Shown here: positions 29,402 through 39,383 of the stretch, piece after piece
Numbering within the stretch: position 1 is the stretch's first letter
Layout of the letters: every line of letters starts with the position of its first letter
From: Psychrobacter nivimaris
Lineage (GTDB): Bacteria; Pseudomonadota; Gammaproteobacteria; Pseudomonadales; Moraxellaceae
Reading direction: 5' to 3'
Length of the DNA stretch: 64,000 bases
Assembly (NCBI RefSeq): GCF_009812035.1
Contig: NZ_VZIZ01000006.1
Span: forward strand, 62,001 to 126,000
Program-made: the position numbers and the translations under genes
Notes under the pieces: generated by a model
Databases searched by the model: none
What the model was told of the DNA's origin: nothing
Seen by the model: only the letters and a program-made list of their open reading frames with translations

Positions 29402-30343
29402 ATGGCAGGTGCCAGTTTATTAACCTTACTCGATGACATCAGTGTTTTAATGGATGATGTAAGCGTCATGACCAAAGTCGCTGCCAAAAAAACCGCGGGC
29501 TTAGTTGGTGATGATTTAGCACTCAACGCCGAGCAGGTCACAGGGGTTAAGCCAAATCGTGAGCTCCCCGTCATTTGGGCAGTTGCCAAAGGCTCTGCCG
29601 TGAACAAAGTGATTTTAGTACCAGCGGCGCTATTGATTAGTTATTTTATACCGTGGTTGATTACTCCGCTATTGATGATCGGAGGGCTATACCTGAGTTA
29701 TGAAGGGGCTGAGAAGGTCATTCACAAATTTTGGCCGAAGTTGTTGCCTCATGATGAAGAGCAAAATGCCCGTTTAAAAGCCAACGCAGATGAGTCGGTA
29801 GATTTGGTCGCGTTTGAAAAGGACAAAATCAAAGGTGCCATACGTACAGACTTTATCTTATCAGCTGAGATTATTGTTATCTCTTTAGGCGCAATTACAG
29901 CAGCTGGTGGCGATATTGTCCAAAAGGGCATCGTACTTTCAATAGTGGCTGCTGTCGTGACCGTCGGTATTTACGGCTTAGTTGCAGGCATCGTAAAGAT
30001 TGATGATGCGGGTCTGCATTTGATTGAAAACTCACAAGCAGGTGATAGTAAGCGCAAGTTTGGCGAGTTTATGCTTGCAGCTGCGCCAAAGCTTATGAAG
30101 TTTTTGTCCATAGCAGGCACGATTGCGATGTTCTTGGTGGGCGGCGGTATTATCGTTCACGGTATCAGCTTTTTGCATCACAGTGTAGAAGACATTGCCC
30201 ATCTTACTGGGGTATTTGAAGGATTGACCGCTTCGTTATTAAATGGATTGGTCGGACTGATTGTTGGCGCTATTGTGGTAGCTATTGTTACTACTATTGG
30301 TAAAATCCGTGGTAAAGATGACACAGCGTCTTCTGCACATTAA
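29402..30343 (+). CDS. DUF808 (YedI-family) inner-membrane protein
   Basis: Integral membrane protein of the YedI family, function unknown. The highly conserved start MAGASLLTLLDDISVLMDDVSVMTKVAAKKTAG is represented by its first motifs ASLLTLLDDI and KVAAKKTAGLVGDDLA. About six membrane helices follow: residues about 75-90, 92-105, 152-170, 178-200, 225-250 and 275-300. The length is 313 aa. AAGGAG stands just before ATG 29402. It stands alone, followed by a strong bidirectional terminator. The gene is common in proteobacteria but has no assigned reaction. Confidence 0.93.
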   Translation: MAGASLLTLLDDISVLMDDVSVMTKVAAKKTAGLVGDDLALNAEQVTGVKPNRELPVIWAVAKGSAVNKVILVPAALLISYFIPWLITPLLMIGGLYLSYEGAEKVIHKFWPKLLPHDEEQNARLKANADESVDLVAFEKDKIKGAIRTDFILSAEIIVISLGAITAAGGDIVQKGIVLSIVAAVVTVGIYGLVAGIVKIDDAGLHLIENSQAGDSKRKFGEFMLAAAPKLMKFLSIAGTIAMFLVGGGIIVHGISFLHHSVEDIAHLTGVFEGLTASLLNGLVGLIVGAIVVAIVTTIGKIRGKDDTASSAH

Positions 30344-30404
30344 GCTTATTTGCTTTTTATTGTCTCTCGTTTGAATTAGCAAGTAAGTTCGGCTGTATTA
30401 AAAT

Positions 30405-30441
30405 AAAAAGCCCCAAAGCTACGAATAGCTTTGGGGCTTTT
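30405..30441. terminator. Bidirectional terminator between DUF808 gene and rne
   Basis: AAAAGCCCCAAAGCT pairs with AGCTTTGGGGCTTTT around a 6-base loop, with A and T runs on either side. It can end both convergent transcripts. Confidence 0.94.
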
Positions 30442-30459
30442 ACATTTGAGCTTATATGA

Positions 30460-33400
30460 CTAACTGTCGCTATCTGTATCATCAGATGCGAGCTTTTCAG
30501 CTTGCGTCGGCTTCTTATGCTCCGTCTTAGGCTTACGACTGCGCGCCTTTGGTACTTTTGGCGTAGTCAGATTGAACATACCAGTCTGTGGTAGTAATTG
30601 CTCAGCCACATTTTCGATCATGTTTTTATAGCTGGCTATAGTCGTCTTAGACTTAGCTGCCTGACTGTCATCTTTGCTAGCTTCTTTAGTAGTTTCTACT
30701 ACTATCGATTCAGTCGTTTGCTCAGTCTCTGCAGCTATGTTTTCTGCAGCATCTTCTACTTCATTGCCAGTTTGCTCTGCAGGGATTTCGACTTCTGCGT
30801 CCTTAGCTTCTGACTGAGCACGCTCGACTTCTAGCAATTGCTCACTATCATCACTGACATCATCAGTTTGAGCCTGATTGGCGAGGGCAGTTGCTTCAAC
30901 GTCATGCGCATCGACTTCGCTATCGGTTTGCTCAGTGATAGCTGGTTCCGCGTCACTTACTTGTTCAGCAGGTACGCTCAATACAGCGGGTTCCTGATAA
31001 TCAGGATGCTGTCCGCGCGGATCGTTGCTAGCACGCTTAGTGATAGCATGTGGCTCAACGTCTGTCTTACCTTGTGCTGCTGCGAATTGACTGACAGCTT
31101 GGGTCATCGCTTCGAAGCGTGCAAGGTAGTCGGCAGCCAATGGTTGATAGCCATAGTTGCTAAAGTCAAAGTTCTGGCTAGCAGTATTAGGACTGTTATC
31201 AGTACTCTGAGATTGCTCATTATGCAAAGCAATAGTCGCGATAAAGCAGTTGATAATGCCTTCTTCTGCTAAGCGCGTTTGCGCCTCTGGTAGCGTGGTG
31301 CGAATAAACTCACCAACCGTACCACGTATTGCTGGCACATTAGTAGCAGCTGGCTTGTCCGCTTGAGTGGCTTGCTTAGCGAGTACTACACGTGGATCGT
31401 TACTCGCTTGCCCAAACTTTTCAGCAGTCACGTAACGTGTGCCAAATAGTGCTTCATGGGTTAGCTCAAGTGCTGAGTTACTCACACTACTTGTGCTTGC
31501 ACTATTACTGTCAGCCTGAGTACTTTGAGCTTCATCACCCTTACTCACATTTTCAGCAGTCTTGGTTTCCTGCTGTTTTGGAGTCTCTGTAGCTTTTTCA
31601 GCATCAGCAGTTACCAACGTTGGAGCTTCCGCTTTACTTTCGGTGTTACTCATAGAGGTCGATGGTGCCTCTACAGCTACAGGTGCTTTTTTCTCTTCAG
31701 CAGCCTGCTCATGCTTAGGTATATCGTTTTGCACCTTAGCTTGTTCGGTAGATGCACGCTTATCGTCATTTACCTGATTGGCATTTGCTTCCACCATACT
31801 TTTTTCGTTATCGCTTTTCTTAACAGCATTCGAAGCACTGGTGTTTTGCTTATCAGTGTTCTGCTCATTGCTACTATGCTTATCAGTAGGTTTTTGAGCA
31901 GCTGTTTCGTTTGAACACTCATCTTTCGCTACGTTATTTGTCGCACTTTGCTTCTCACTAGGCTGAGTTTTGGCCTGTGTAGATTTGCTATCATCTAAAG
32001 ATAGATGAACCACTTCAGGGGCTTTTAGCTCAGTTGGCGCTTCATTAACCTGTAGCACGACCTCGTTAGGGTCCTGATTACGGCGTGCGCTATGTTGATT
32101 TTTGCTATTGGCAGCATCGTTGTTTCTAGCGTTCTGCTGTTTGCTATGCTTAACGCTGTCAGCCGTTAGTGTCTCACCGCGCTCTAGCTTACCGCGTGAA
32201 CCGCGTTGGCTATGCGATTTACGCTTAGTACGAGTTTGCTCATCTGCTTTAGAGCTGTTTTCGTTATCAGCATCACTGCGCTCGCTTGCGTTACGATTGC
32301 TGTTCTGTTGACTGCTATCTTGGCGGTTATTACGATTGCGATCGTTCGTACGTCTGTTATCGTTCTGACGCTTGTCTTGCTGTCTTTGGTCTTGAGTATC
32401 AGACGATTTGTCATCAGCATTGTTTGAGCCAGCGCTGTCTGAGCTACTGTTTACGTTGCCAGTATTCTCGTCAGTTGTCTCTTTTCTTTGACGCGGCTTA
32501 GAAGATCTAGACTTACGCGGCTTACGTCTTCTTCTGTCTTCATTGCTGTTGTCGTCAGTATCGCTGTCATTACGACGCGTTTGTTGACGATTAGCGTTGT
32601 TTTCTGACTGTTGACTGTCGTTTTTCTGGCTGTTGCTTTGTTGAGTTGGCTGCTCGCCAGTTGCAGCGGCACTATTCAATGCATTGCTATCAACTTGACC
32701 AAACGAGCCTAAGCTTTGCGCGCCCGTGTTTACTAGCGCTTCGATTGCTTCAGCGGCATCTCGGCTACTAACACTAGGTGTCGTAGTGGCTTGCGGTGCT
32801 TGAGCAAATAGGTTTGATAACCACGCAACGGCTTTTGGTTGAGCAGTAGCTTCGACACTCTGTGTCTGCGGTGCTACTGGAGCGGCAACACTAGCAGTTT
32901 TATTGGCTTGCGGTGCATGTGCAGGCGACACATCGTTGGTGTTTTTATGATTACGACGATCATTGCTATGATTTACCGTATCGTTCTGTGCTTGCGTGGC
33001 TGCATTCTGCTGTGTGTTTGAGCGGCTCTGCTTATCATCTGCAGTTTTACGAGGCTGGCGAGTAGGCTGCTGTTCAGGGCGCTCTTTTTCAGCAGTCTGC
33101 CAGTCAACGTTGTAGCCAAGGTCACTATGCTCTTGTTGCTGAGTATCAGTGATACGCTCATAGCTCGATGGTGCAAAGCCATCACGGTTGAAATGGAGCT
33201 TGAAGTTTGGTGATTCTAAATGCGCGTGTGGCAAAATAGTGATACGAGTGCCACTGTCTTGCTCAAGATAAACCAAGCTATCGCGCTTTTCATTTAATAA
33301 GAATGCTGCGATGTCTGTTGGGACTTCTGCTTGTACTTCACCTTGACGTTCTTTTAGAGCGATTTGCTCAATTTGACGCATGATAGATAGCGACAATGAA

Positions 33401-34638
33401 CGCAAGTCACGAATCATACCGTTGCCATGACAACGTGGGCAGATATAGCCTGTTGACTCTTCTAATGAAGGACGTAGACGCTGACGGCTCATTTCCATCA
33501 GACCAAATTTAGAAATATCACCAAATTGAACACGAGCACGGTCATATTTGGTCGCGTCGATTAGACGTTTTTCTACTTCTTTTTGATGCTTATTGTCATT
33601 CATGTCAATAAAATCAATGACGATCAAACCACCCATATCACGCAAACGAAGCTGACGAGCAATCTCATCGGCTGCTTCTAAGTTGGTATGGTAAGCGGTC
33701 TCAGCAACGTCTGAACCTTTGGTTGACTTAGCTGAGTTAATATCGATAGAGACCAGTGCTTCTGTTTGGTCAATAACGATTGAACCACCTGATGGCAGAC
33801 GAACTTCACGCTGATAAGCGGTTTCGATTTGTTTTTCGATATTGAAGCGCGAAAACATCGGTTCATAATCGGTATATTTGCGTAGCTTTTCGGCTTGTTT
33901 TGGCATTACCGCATCGATAAACCCAGCCGCTTCAATGTAAGCGTTTTCGTTATCAATCCAAATCTCAGCGATATCATCACGCAGATAATCACGAACGGCA
34001 CGTGTGACAACGCCCGCTTCTTGGTGAACCAAGCGCGGTGATGGGTATTTTTGGTTTTGTTCTTGAATGGCTTGCCAAATATTGAGCAAGTGGTTTAAAT
34101 CGTGTTGCAAGTCTTCTTGAGTTTTACCAATACCAGCAGTACGGATGATGACACTCATGCCTTTTGGTAAATCAAGGTTGCTCAGCATGCGTTTCATATC
34201 TTCGCGCAGTTTGCCTGAGATTTGACGTGAGATACCACCGCCGCGAGGGTTATTTGGCATCAATACCAGATAGCGACCGGCTAATGACACATACGTCGAT
34301 AGGGCAGCGCCTTTATTACCACGCTCTTCTTTTTCGACTTGGACGATTAGCTCGTCGCCTTCTTTGATCAGTTTTTTGATATTTTCGTCACGTGGGTTGC
34401 CGCTTAGGTATTCAGCAGAGACTTCACGGATTGGCAAAAAACCTTGGCGCTGAGAACCATATTCGACAAATACTGCTTCAAGCGATGGCTCGACCCGGGT
34501 CACATGGCCTTTATAGATGTTAGATTTTTTTTGCTCGCGAGTACGGTTTTCTAAGTCGAAATCGTACAGGTGGTTGCCTTTACATAAGGCGACACGAATC
34601 TCTTCGTTTTGAGTGGCGTTGATCAAAATGCGTTTCAT
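30460..34638 (-). CDS. rne: Ribonuclease E (very long)
   Basis: Essential endoribonuclease and degradosome scaffold. The N-terminal catalytic half has the S1 domain (IYKGHVTRVEPSLEAVFVEYG), the metal-binding aspartates in SIDINSAKSTKG and VIDFIDMND, and the zinc link CPRCHGNG with Cys400 and Cys403 (E. coli 404/407). From about residue 520 the protein is a long disordered region, first rich in Gln, Asn, Arg and Ser (basic RNA-binding blocks such as RRRRKPRKSRSSKPRQRK) and then acidic and rich in Ala, Glu, Thr and Ser. At 1392 aa it exceeds E. coli RNase E (1061). The C-terminus ends in a basic segment (KVPKARSRKPKTEHKK). AGGATA lies 9 bases before the start. The open frames opposite it are shadows. 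Confidence 0.97.
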   Translation of the reverse strand: MKRILINATQNEEIRVALCKGNHLYDFDLENRTREQKKSNIYKGHVTRVEPSLEAVFVEYGSQRQGFLPIREVSAEYLSGNPRDENIKKLIKEGDELIVQVEKEERGNKGAALSTYVSLAGRYLVLMPNNPRGGGISRQISGKLREDMKRMLSNLDLPKGMSVIIRTAGIGKTQEDLQHDLNHLLNIWQAIQEQNQKYPSPRLVHQEAGVVTRAVRDYLRDDIAEIWIDNENAYIEAAGFIDAVMPKQAEKLRKYTDYEPMFSRFNIEKQIETAYQREVRLPSGGSIVIDQTEALVSIDINSAKSTKGSDVAETAYHTNLEAADEIARQLRLRDMGGLIVIDFIDMNDNKHQKEVEKRLIDATKYDRARVQFGDISKFGLMEMSRQRLRPSLEESTGYICPRCHGNGMIRDLRSLSLSIMRQIEQIALKERQGEVQAEVPTDIAAFLLNEKRDSLVYLEQDSGTRITILPHAHLESPNFKLHFNRDGFAPSSYERITDTQQQEHSDLGYNVDWQTAEKERPEQQPTRQPRKTADDKQSRSNTQQNAATQAQNDTVNHSNDRRNHKNTNDVSPAHAPQANKTASVAAPVAPQTQSVEATAQPKAVAWLSNLFAQAPQATTTPSVSSRDAAEAIEALVNTGAQSLGSFGQVDSNALNSAAATGEQPTQQSNSQKNDSQQSENNANRQQTRRNDSDTDDNSNEDRRRRKPRKSRSSKPRQRKETTDENTGNVNSSSDSAGSNNADDKSSDTQDQRQQDKRQNDNRRTNDRNRNNRQDSSQQNSNRNASERSDADNENSSKADEQTRTKRKSHSQRGSRGKLERGETLTADSVKHSKQQNARNNDAANSKNQHSARRNQDPNEVVLQVNEAPTELKAPEVVHLSLDDSKSTQAKTQPSEKQSATNNVAKDECSNETAAQKPTDKHSSNEQNTDKQNTSASNAVKKSDNEKSMVEANANQVNDDKRASTEQAKVQNDIPKHEQAAEEKKAPVAVEAPSTSMSNTESKAEAPTLVTADAEKATETPKQQETKTAENVSKGDEAQSTQADSNSASTSSVSNSALELTHEALFGTRYVTAEKFGQASNDPRVVLAKQATQADKPAATNVPAIRGTVGEFIRTTLPEAQTRLAEEGIINCFIATIALHNEQSQSTDNSPNTASQNFDFSNYGYQPLAADYLARFEAMTQAVSQFAAAQGKTDVEPHAITKRASNDPRGQHPDYQEPAVLSVPAEQVSDAEPAITEQTDSEVDAHDVEATALANQAQTDDVSDDSEQLLEVERAQSEAKDAEVEIPAEQTGNEVEDAAENIAAETEQTTESIVVETTKEASKDDSQAAKSKTTIASYKNMIENVAEQLLPQTGMFNLTTPKVPKARSRKPKTEHKKPTQAEKLASDDTDSDS

Positions 34639-35811
34639 ATTTGTATCCTATGAGTACGCATGATAACGATAAGACAGTCTTTAGGACATAGTGGCAAGTG
34701 TGGCTAATATTGTGATTAGCGTGTGTAGATGTTCATTAACGGTAGAACGTAAATCGTGGGTTTATAAAGCACATGGGCTTTTTCAACAGCTTCTTTTTTA
34801 CCTGAAGTAATGAGCAGTGCTCACGTTAATATCAGTAATATAGGGTGTAAGGCTATGGTACTTATATTTTATCATCAGTAAACTTGGTACATATATGATT
34901 GGGTCAGCGAGTCAAAGCGCTCTTATTCTCAGTACGTTCTATTGGTAGTGATTTCAGCGCACGTTGTAAGCGTGGGCGAGGGTCAGTTACAGTTCTAAAA
35001 AATACTGATATTAAAAAGGCGTGGTGCTGTTGCCATTCATCCATCAAAGTCTAACAATAATATCGCGGTCATGATTGCTACTATATAGTGGCGTCATTCA
35101 GCGGTTGTTTATTCAGGCGAAGCAATTGGTTACTCTTTGTTTATCGTTCTTTGTATAACGTCAATAATATCTTGGGTGTCTCAAGGTTAGTTGTCGCAGC
35201 TTTTGTTATCAGCGGGGCGTACTTGGCAAACAGAGTAATGGACCAGCTTGTCAGCGTGGTATCGTATTTACATTGTTATCGTCATCTGTTTGACCACCAA
35301 TACTTAGGCAGCTATCGATATACTTTTCGATCCTAACGCTAAACTACCCATACTTGCTCAACTATGCTGGCATAAAGAACCATCAGATAAATAGTCATTA
35401 AATAATGATTGGTTATCGAGTACGGTCGTTGTCATGCAATTAGTGAGTCAGTGTTGTGTTGTAATCGGTTAATAAGCTGATTTATTATCAGAGTGATTAA
35501 CGCGATGGTATTTAGTGTCACTATTTATTTTATGGTACCGAATAACATTCAGTACAGTATTTTTAATTTGTAGGGCTATATTTGGTAAGTAGTACCTCTA
35601 AATAAATAACGCGCCCTAAAATCAGATGAAACGTGTCAGGTCAGCAGGATAAATAGTGTCAACCTCTTTACTGGCGAGTAGTAGAAAACTGACAAGCAAT
35701 AAAACGGTGGTCAACTATTTGTAACAACAATGATTATTGCTGTCGCCTCTGCTTAATTGTCGCTCAACATGCTAAACTATAGCAAATCTTTGTGTAAATA
35801 CCTAACTAAAA
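34639..35811. other. 1.17-kb gene-free region between divergent rne and rluC
   Basis: This is the longest gene-free stretch in the window. By analogy with E. coli, several hundred bases next to 34638 are probably the structured rne leader through which RNase E controls its own mRNA; I could not fold it. The only open frame (35088-35336, GTG start) has no Shine-Dalgarno and no recognisable sequence. I found no tRNA, terminator of good quality or repeat. A small RNA gene here cannot be excluded. Confidence 0.4.
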
Positions 35812-36837
35812 ATGACAAACTCAAAAATGACTGACGACGCTACTACCCATGAAGCCCCTGCTATTTTTAATAGCAAAACACGCCCACAAAGCGCTGACGA
35901 TGAGATTAGCAACTTCGGTAAGGTGAACTACCTCGAAGTAACGCGCCATCAACACGATCAGCGTTTGGATAACTTTTTGTTAAACCGTTTAAAAGGTTTG
36001 CCAAAATCACATATCTACAAAATGATTCGCTCAGATGAGATACGCGTCAATAATAAGCGCTGCAAAGCACACGATAGAGTGCAGCGTGAAGACGTGGTAC
36101 GTATTGCCCCTGTAGAGCTAGCAACGCGCGAAAAACCAATTATTAGTACCGAGTTCGCCAAAAGCTTACTGGCTCGTGTGGTCTATGAAGATGACGGTTT
36201 GCTAGTGCTAAATAAACCCTCTGGTATCGCTGTGCATGGCGGCAGCGGCTTGGACTTTGGGGTTATCGAAGCCATGCGTGAAGTGACGGGTAAAAAATAT
36301 CTAGAGCTGATCCATCGCATCGATAAAGACACATCAGGGCTGCTGATGATTTCCAAAAAACGCTCAACGCTCAAAGTGTTGCAGCAGCATTTGGTAGACA
36401 AGACCATTCAAAAGCACTATCTATGTCTAGCCAAAGGACAACCTGCGCTTAATGAGCAGCGTATCAATGCGCCATTGCTACGTTATACACTTGCCAGTGG
36501 TGAGCGCCGAGTAAAAGTAGATAGCCAAGATCCACAAGCGAAAGAAAGCCAGACTGATATCATTGTCCATGATCGCTTTATGATTAATAGTCAGCCAGTC
36601 AGCTTAATTGAAGCCAAGCCATTGACGGGTCGCACTCATCAAATCCGTGTGCATTTGGCACATATCGGTCATGCCATTTTGGGTGATGACAAATATAACG
36701 TCCATGATAAATCAGGTGTCCATCGTCTGTGTCTACATGCATGGCGCTTAGATATTCCAGGCTACAAGACCATTACTGCGCCATTGCCAGACGATATGGC
36801 AGATTGGCTACCAGAAGCAACGAAACTACCTGAATAG
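35812..36837 (+). CDS. rluC: 23S rRNA pseudouridine synthase RluC
   Basis: Makes pseudouridines 955, 2504 and 2580 in 23S rRNA. An N-terminal S4 RNA-binding domain (QRLDNFLLNRLKGLPKSHIYKMI, residues about 50-110) precedes the RluA-type catalytic domain, with catalytic Asp in LELIHRIDKDTSGLLMISK and the motifs KPSGIAVHGG and GRTHQIRVHLAHIGH. The 341-aa length includes a polar leader of about 35 residues; a second ATG at 35827 is also possible. Divergent from rne, as in many gammaproteobacteria, and followed by a HAD phosphatase gene. Confidence 0.96.
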   Translation: MTNSKMTDDATTHEAPAIFNSKTRPQSADDEISNFGKVNYLEVTRHQHDQRLDNFLLNRLKGLPKSHIYKMIRSDEIRVNNKRCKAHDRVQREDVVRIAPVELATREKPIISTEFAKSLLARVVYEDDGLLVLNKPSGIAVHGGSGLDFGVIEAMREVTGKKYLELIHRIDKDTSGLLMISKKRSTLKVLQQHLVDKTIQKHYLCLAKGQPALNEQRINAPLLRYTLASGERRVKVDSQDPQAKESQTDIIVHDRFMINSQPVSLIEAKPLTGRTHQIRVHLAHIGHAILGDDKYNVHDKSGVHRLCLHAWRLDIPGYKTITAPLPDDMADWLPEATKLPE

Positions 36838-36970
36838 TTTTTCAGAATAAATTTTTAAGCCCAACTATTTTTGTATTTCCCTAAACGTCACGATATCTTA
36901 TTTTTGCGAATAAGCCACCGTGACGTTTTAGTATCTGCTATTTATTATTGATATTCATTAAGGTGACTCC

Positions 36971-37678
36971 ATGACCAAACCAGCTACAACTTCAGAGCGT
37001 GTTATAAATGCTCAACCATTAGCAGAACATCGGTTGTCTGATAAGACATTGATTATTTTTGATTGGGACGGCACGCTAATGGATTCAATCGGTCTAATCG
37101 TTGATTCTATGCATGTGGCTGGGGAGGCACATGGGTTTGAGACGACTGATAAAGCCGTAAAAGATATCATTGGTCTGAGCTTAATGAATGGGATTAAGAT
37201 TTTATATCCGCAGGCAAACGATACGCAGTTGCTTGAGATTCAGCAAACCTATGCAGAGTACTATATTGCCAATAGTCATAGTACGCCGCTATTTGAACCG
37301 ATAGAGCATATGTTGCAAACTTTGCAGCAGCAGGGAAAAACGCTCGCCGTAGCAACTGGCAAAAAAAGAAAAGGGCTAGATCGTGTATTAGATGCCTCCG
37401 ATAGCCATGATTACTTTGCGATTACGCGTTGTGCTGATGAGTCAGGCTCAAAACCTGATCCGCAGATGTTGACCGATATCTTGGATTATACGCAGCAGCA
37501 GGTTTCTGATGCTGTGTTTATCGGTGACAGTATCTATGACATTCAAATGGCAACAGCATTAGGCATGACCAGTATAGCGGTGAACTATGGTACGGCAACG
37601 AGTGCAGAGCTTGCTGCACAAAATCCAACCTATCAAGTTGATACTCCACAAGCGCTAGTAGACTTGTTATGCGGGTAG
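36971..37678 (+). CDS. HAD-superfamily hydrolase (phosphoglycolate-phosphatase-like)
   Basis: Haloacid dehalogenase subfamily IA phosphatase. The nucleophile motif is IIFDWDGTLMDS (first Asp about residue 30), motif II is the Thr in LAVATGKKRKG, the motif III lysine is in GSKPDPQM, and motif IV is FIGDSIYDIQMATALGM. A helical cap lies between residues about 45 and 110. The length is 235 aa. This gene follows rluC in many relatives, as the YqaB/Gph-like partner. The substrate cannot be read from sequence; phosphoglycolate or another small phosphate ester is likely. Confidence 0.9.
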   Translation: MTKPATTSERVINAQPLAEHRLSDKTLIIFDWDGTLMDSIGLIVDSMHVAGEAHGFETTDKAVKDIIGLSLMNGIKILYPQANDTQLLEIQQTYAEYYIANSHSTPLFEPIEHMLQTLQQQGKTLAVATGKKRKGLDRVLDASDSHDYFAITRCADESGSKPDPQMLTDILDYTQQQVSDAVFIGDSIYDIQMATALGMTSIAVNYGTATSAELAAQNPTYQVDTPQALVDLLCG

Positions 37679-37746
37679 AGCTACTTTTATCATTCTCGTT
37701 ATTTTAATAGCATACCGATGATAATAATGAGTTACTAAGCAGGTAA

Positions 37747-37787
37747 TAAAAAAGGGTTTATCGTAATAGCGATAAACCCTTTTTTGC
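37747..37787. terminator. Bidirectional terminator between HAD gene and engB
   Basis: AAAAAAGGGTTTATCG and CGATAAACCCTTTTTT form a 16-bp perfect stem around a short loop between convergent genes. Confidence 0.95.
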
Positions 37788-37802
37788 TAAAGACAACGAT
37801 AT

Positions 37803-38573
37803 CTATTTGTTTTCTTTATCAACGCTTTCTTTTTCACCGCTTTCTTTTTCAATAGCATCTTCTAATTCAGCACCTTCTAGCAATGCAAAAGAAGACTCAA
37901 TGATTTTGTCTGCATCAAGCTGATACTCATACCAGTTGCCCATTATCCCAGCCAACTCATCGAGACCTTCTTTTCTGAGCGCCGAAAACAACTGAATGGT
38001 ACAGTTTAAGCCCAGTTTTTTCAGGCGTTTACGAGTCTCAAGAAGGGCGTTCTTAGAAGCACCGTACTTCAGCTTATCTGCTTTAGTCAGCAGAATATGT
38101 ACTGGCAGCTCACCATCGTTTGCCCAGTGTAGCATTTGCTCATCAAAAAACTTAAGCGGATGGCGAATATCTGTCATCAGAACCAGACCTGCAAGGCTTG
38201 AGCGTGATACCAAGTATTCTTCTAGCTCAACTTGCCATTCTTTTTTCATCTCTAGCGGAACAGCGGCATAGCCGTAACCAGGCAAATCGACCAAACGTCT
38301 GTCAGTATCACCGATACTAAAAAAGTTAATCATCTGCGTGCGTCCAGGTGTCTTAGACGAGCGAGCCAATTGACGCTGATTGGTTAAGGCGTTGATGGCT
38401 GATGATTTGCCAGCGTTTGAGCGACCTGCAAAAGCGACTTCCAATCCCATATCAGGCGGACAGAGACGAAAAGTAGGTGCTGACATCATAAACTCAGTTT
38501 GCTGAATTTTCTGACGAGATTTGGTATTGAACAAGGCATGTTCAGCGGCGACATCGTTAAACGGGGTACTCAT
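37803..38573 (-). CDS. engB: Ribosome biogenesis GTPase EngB (YihA/YsxC)
   Basis: Essential GTPase needed for assembly of the large ribosomal subunit. The G motifs are visible: G1 GRSNAGKSSAINAL (about residue 50), G3 VDLPGYGYAAV, G4 LTKADKL and G5 near FSALRKEG. The length is 256 aa, about 45 more than E. coli YihA, through an extension at each end; the C-terminal tail is highly charged (EKESGEKESVDKENK). It is encoded close to cytochrome c genes, a linkage also seen in Pseudomonas and Acinetobacter. Confidence 0.95.
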   Translation of the reverse strand: MSTPFNDVAAEHALFNTKSRQKIQQTEFMMSAPTFRLCPPDMGLEVAFAGRSNAGKSSAINALTNQRQLARSSKTPGRTQMINFFSIGDTDRRLVDLPGYGYAAVPLEMKKEWQVELEEYLVSRSSLAGLVLMTDIRHPLKFFDEQMLHWANDGELPVHILLTKADKLKYGASKNALLETRKRLKKLGLNCTIQLFSALRKEGLDELAGIMGNWYEYQLDADKIIESSFALLEGAELEDAIEKESGEKESVDKENK

Positions 38574-38977
38574 AAATGGCTCATTAATCTTAAAAAATTG
38601 GATGCGATTATAAAATTTTAGTCAGCTGATGATTCAAGTCATCGGTGCGGTCAAGTAATTGGTCAAGCGATAGGTAAATCAAGTTAAAAGGTTATTTTTC
38701 ATCGATGCAGTTATGTGCAAATCATAAAAGTAGTTATTTAATATTACTGGCTATTCTATACTATTCCGTGTCTTACTTATTGAAATAACTGCGATTAGCA
38801 TCATATAAATAGTAGGATAACATTAAAGTTGGTCAGTCATTAAGACAAGTTCTCAGCTTTAACAAAGTCATATCCAAATTCTCTATGTTTATATGACATA
38901 TATTGTTACAATGTTTAACGAAGGATGTTTAATAGAACGATTGATGAGACACGTGAAATATCACGAGGAGGTGCTCT
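38574..38977. other. Divergent engB-cytochrome c5 intergenic region
   Basis: This 404-base spacer contains the promoters of both genes. A good ribosome binding site (GAGGAGGTG, 38965-38973) precedes the cytochrome start. I recognise no FNR-type palindrome. Confidence 0.4.
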
Positions 38978-39313
38978 ATGTTTTCAATCAGTAAACTTCT
39001 TAGCACGAGTTATCGCGCTATAACGGCTGGCAGTGCTGCACTATTATTAAGTGGCATTGTGATTAGCAGCGCAAGTGCGGCGGATATCGCCACTACCTAT
39101 AATAACTCATGTGCAGCCTGTCACGATAGTGGGGCGTTAAATGCCATCAAAAAAGGTGATAGTGCCAAATGGCAACAGCTGATTAAACAAAAAAGTATGC
39201 CGACACTCATTAAGTCTGTTAAAGGTGGTATGCCGCAGATGCCAGCAGGTGGTCTTTGCGACAAATGTAGTGATGACGACTATCGTAAACTTATCGAATA
39301 TATGAGCAAATAA
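38978..39313 (+). CDS. Cytochrome c5 family protein
   Basis: Periplasmic monohaem cytochrome c of the c5 type. A signal peptide (about residues 1-34, ending SASAA) is followed by the haem motif CAACH in NNSCAACHDSG. The axial methionine is probably in GGMPQMPAGG. The extra pair of cysteines (LCDKC), typical of c5 and forming a disulfide, is present. The length is 111 aa. It would carry electrons to terminal oxidases. The c4 gene follows 318 bases later on the same strand. Confidence 0.9.
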   Translation: MFSISKLLSTSYRAITAGSAALLLSGIVISSASAADIATTYNNSCAACHDSGALNAIKKGDSAKWQQLIKQKSMPTLIKSVKGGMPQMPAGGLCDKCSDDDYRKLIEYMSK

Positions 39314-39347
39314 TCGACTTATAAATATCATTTGAACATATAAAATA

Positions 39348-39383
39348 AAGCGCTGGGTTAACAACCTATCTGCGCTTTTTGTT
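39348..39383 (+). terminator. Rho-independent terminator of the cytochrome c5 gene
   Basis: AAAGCGC pairs with GCGCTTT across an 18-base loop that itself contains GGTTAACAACC, followed by Ts. The rest of the 318-base spacer up to 39631 shows no gene. Confidence 0.75.

Noticed and set aside
30598..32501. Several plus-strand open frames opposite the RNase E gene.
   Set aside because: They mirror the low-complexity coding sequence of rne and have no start signals.
35088..35336. An 82-codon open frame in the rne-rluC gap.
   Set aside because: GTG start without Shine-Dalgarno and no recognisable protein pattern; probably chance.
35572..35618. TAGGGC/GCCCTA inverted hexamers that recall the ends of the small element at 52080.
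   Set aside because: Only six bases match and no longer terminal repeat is visible; chance is likely.
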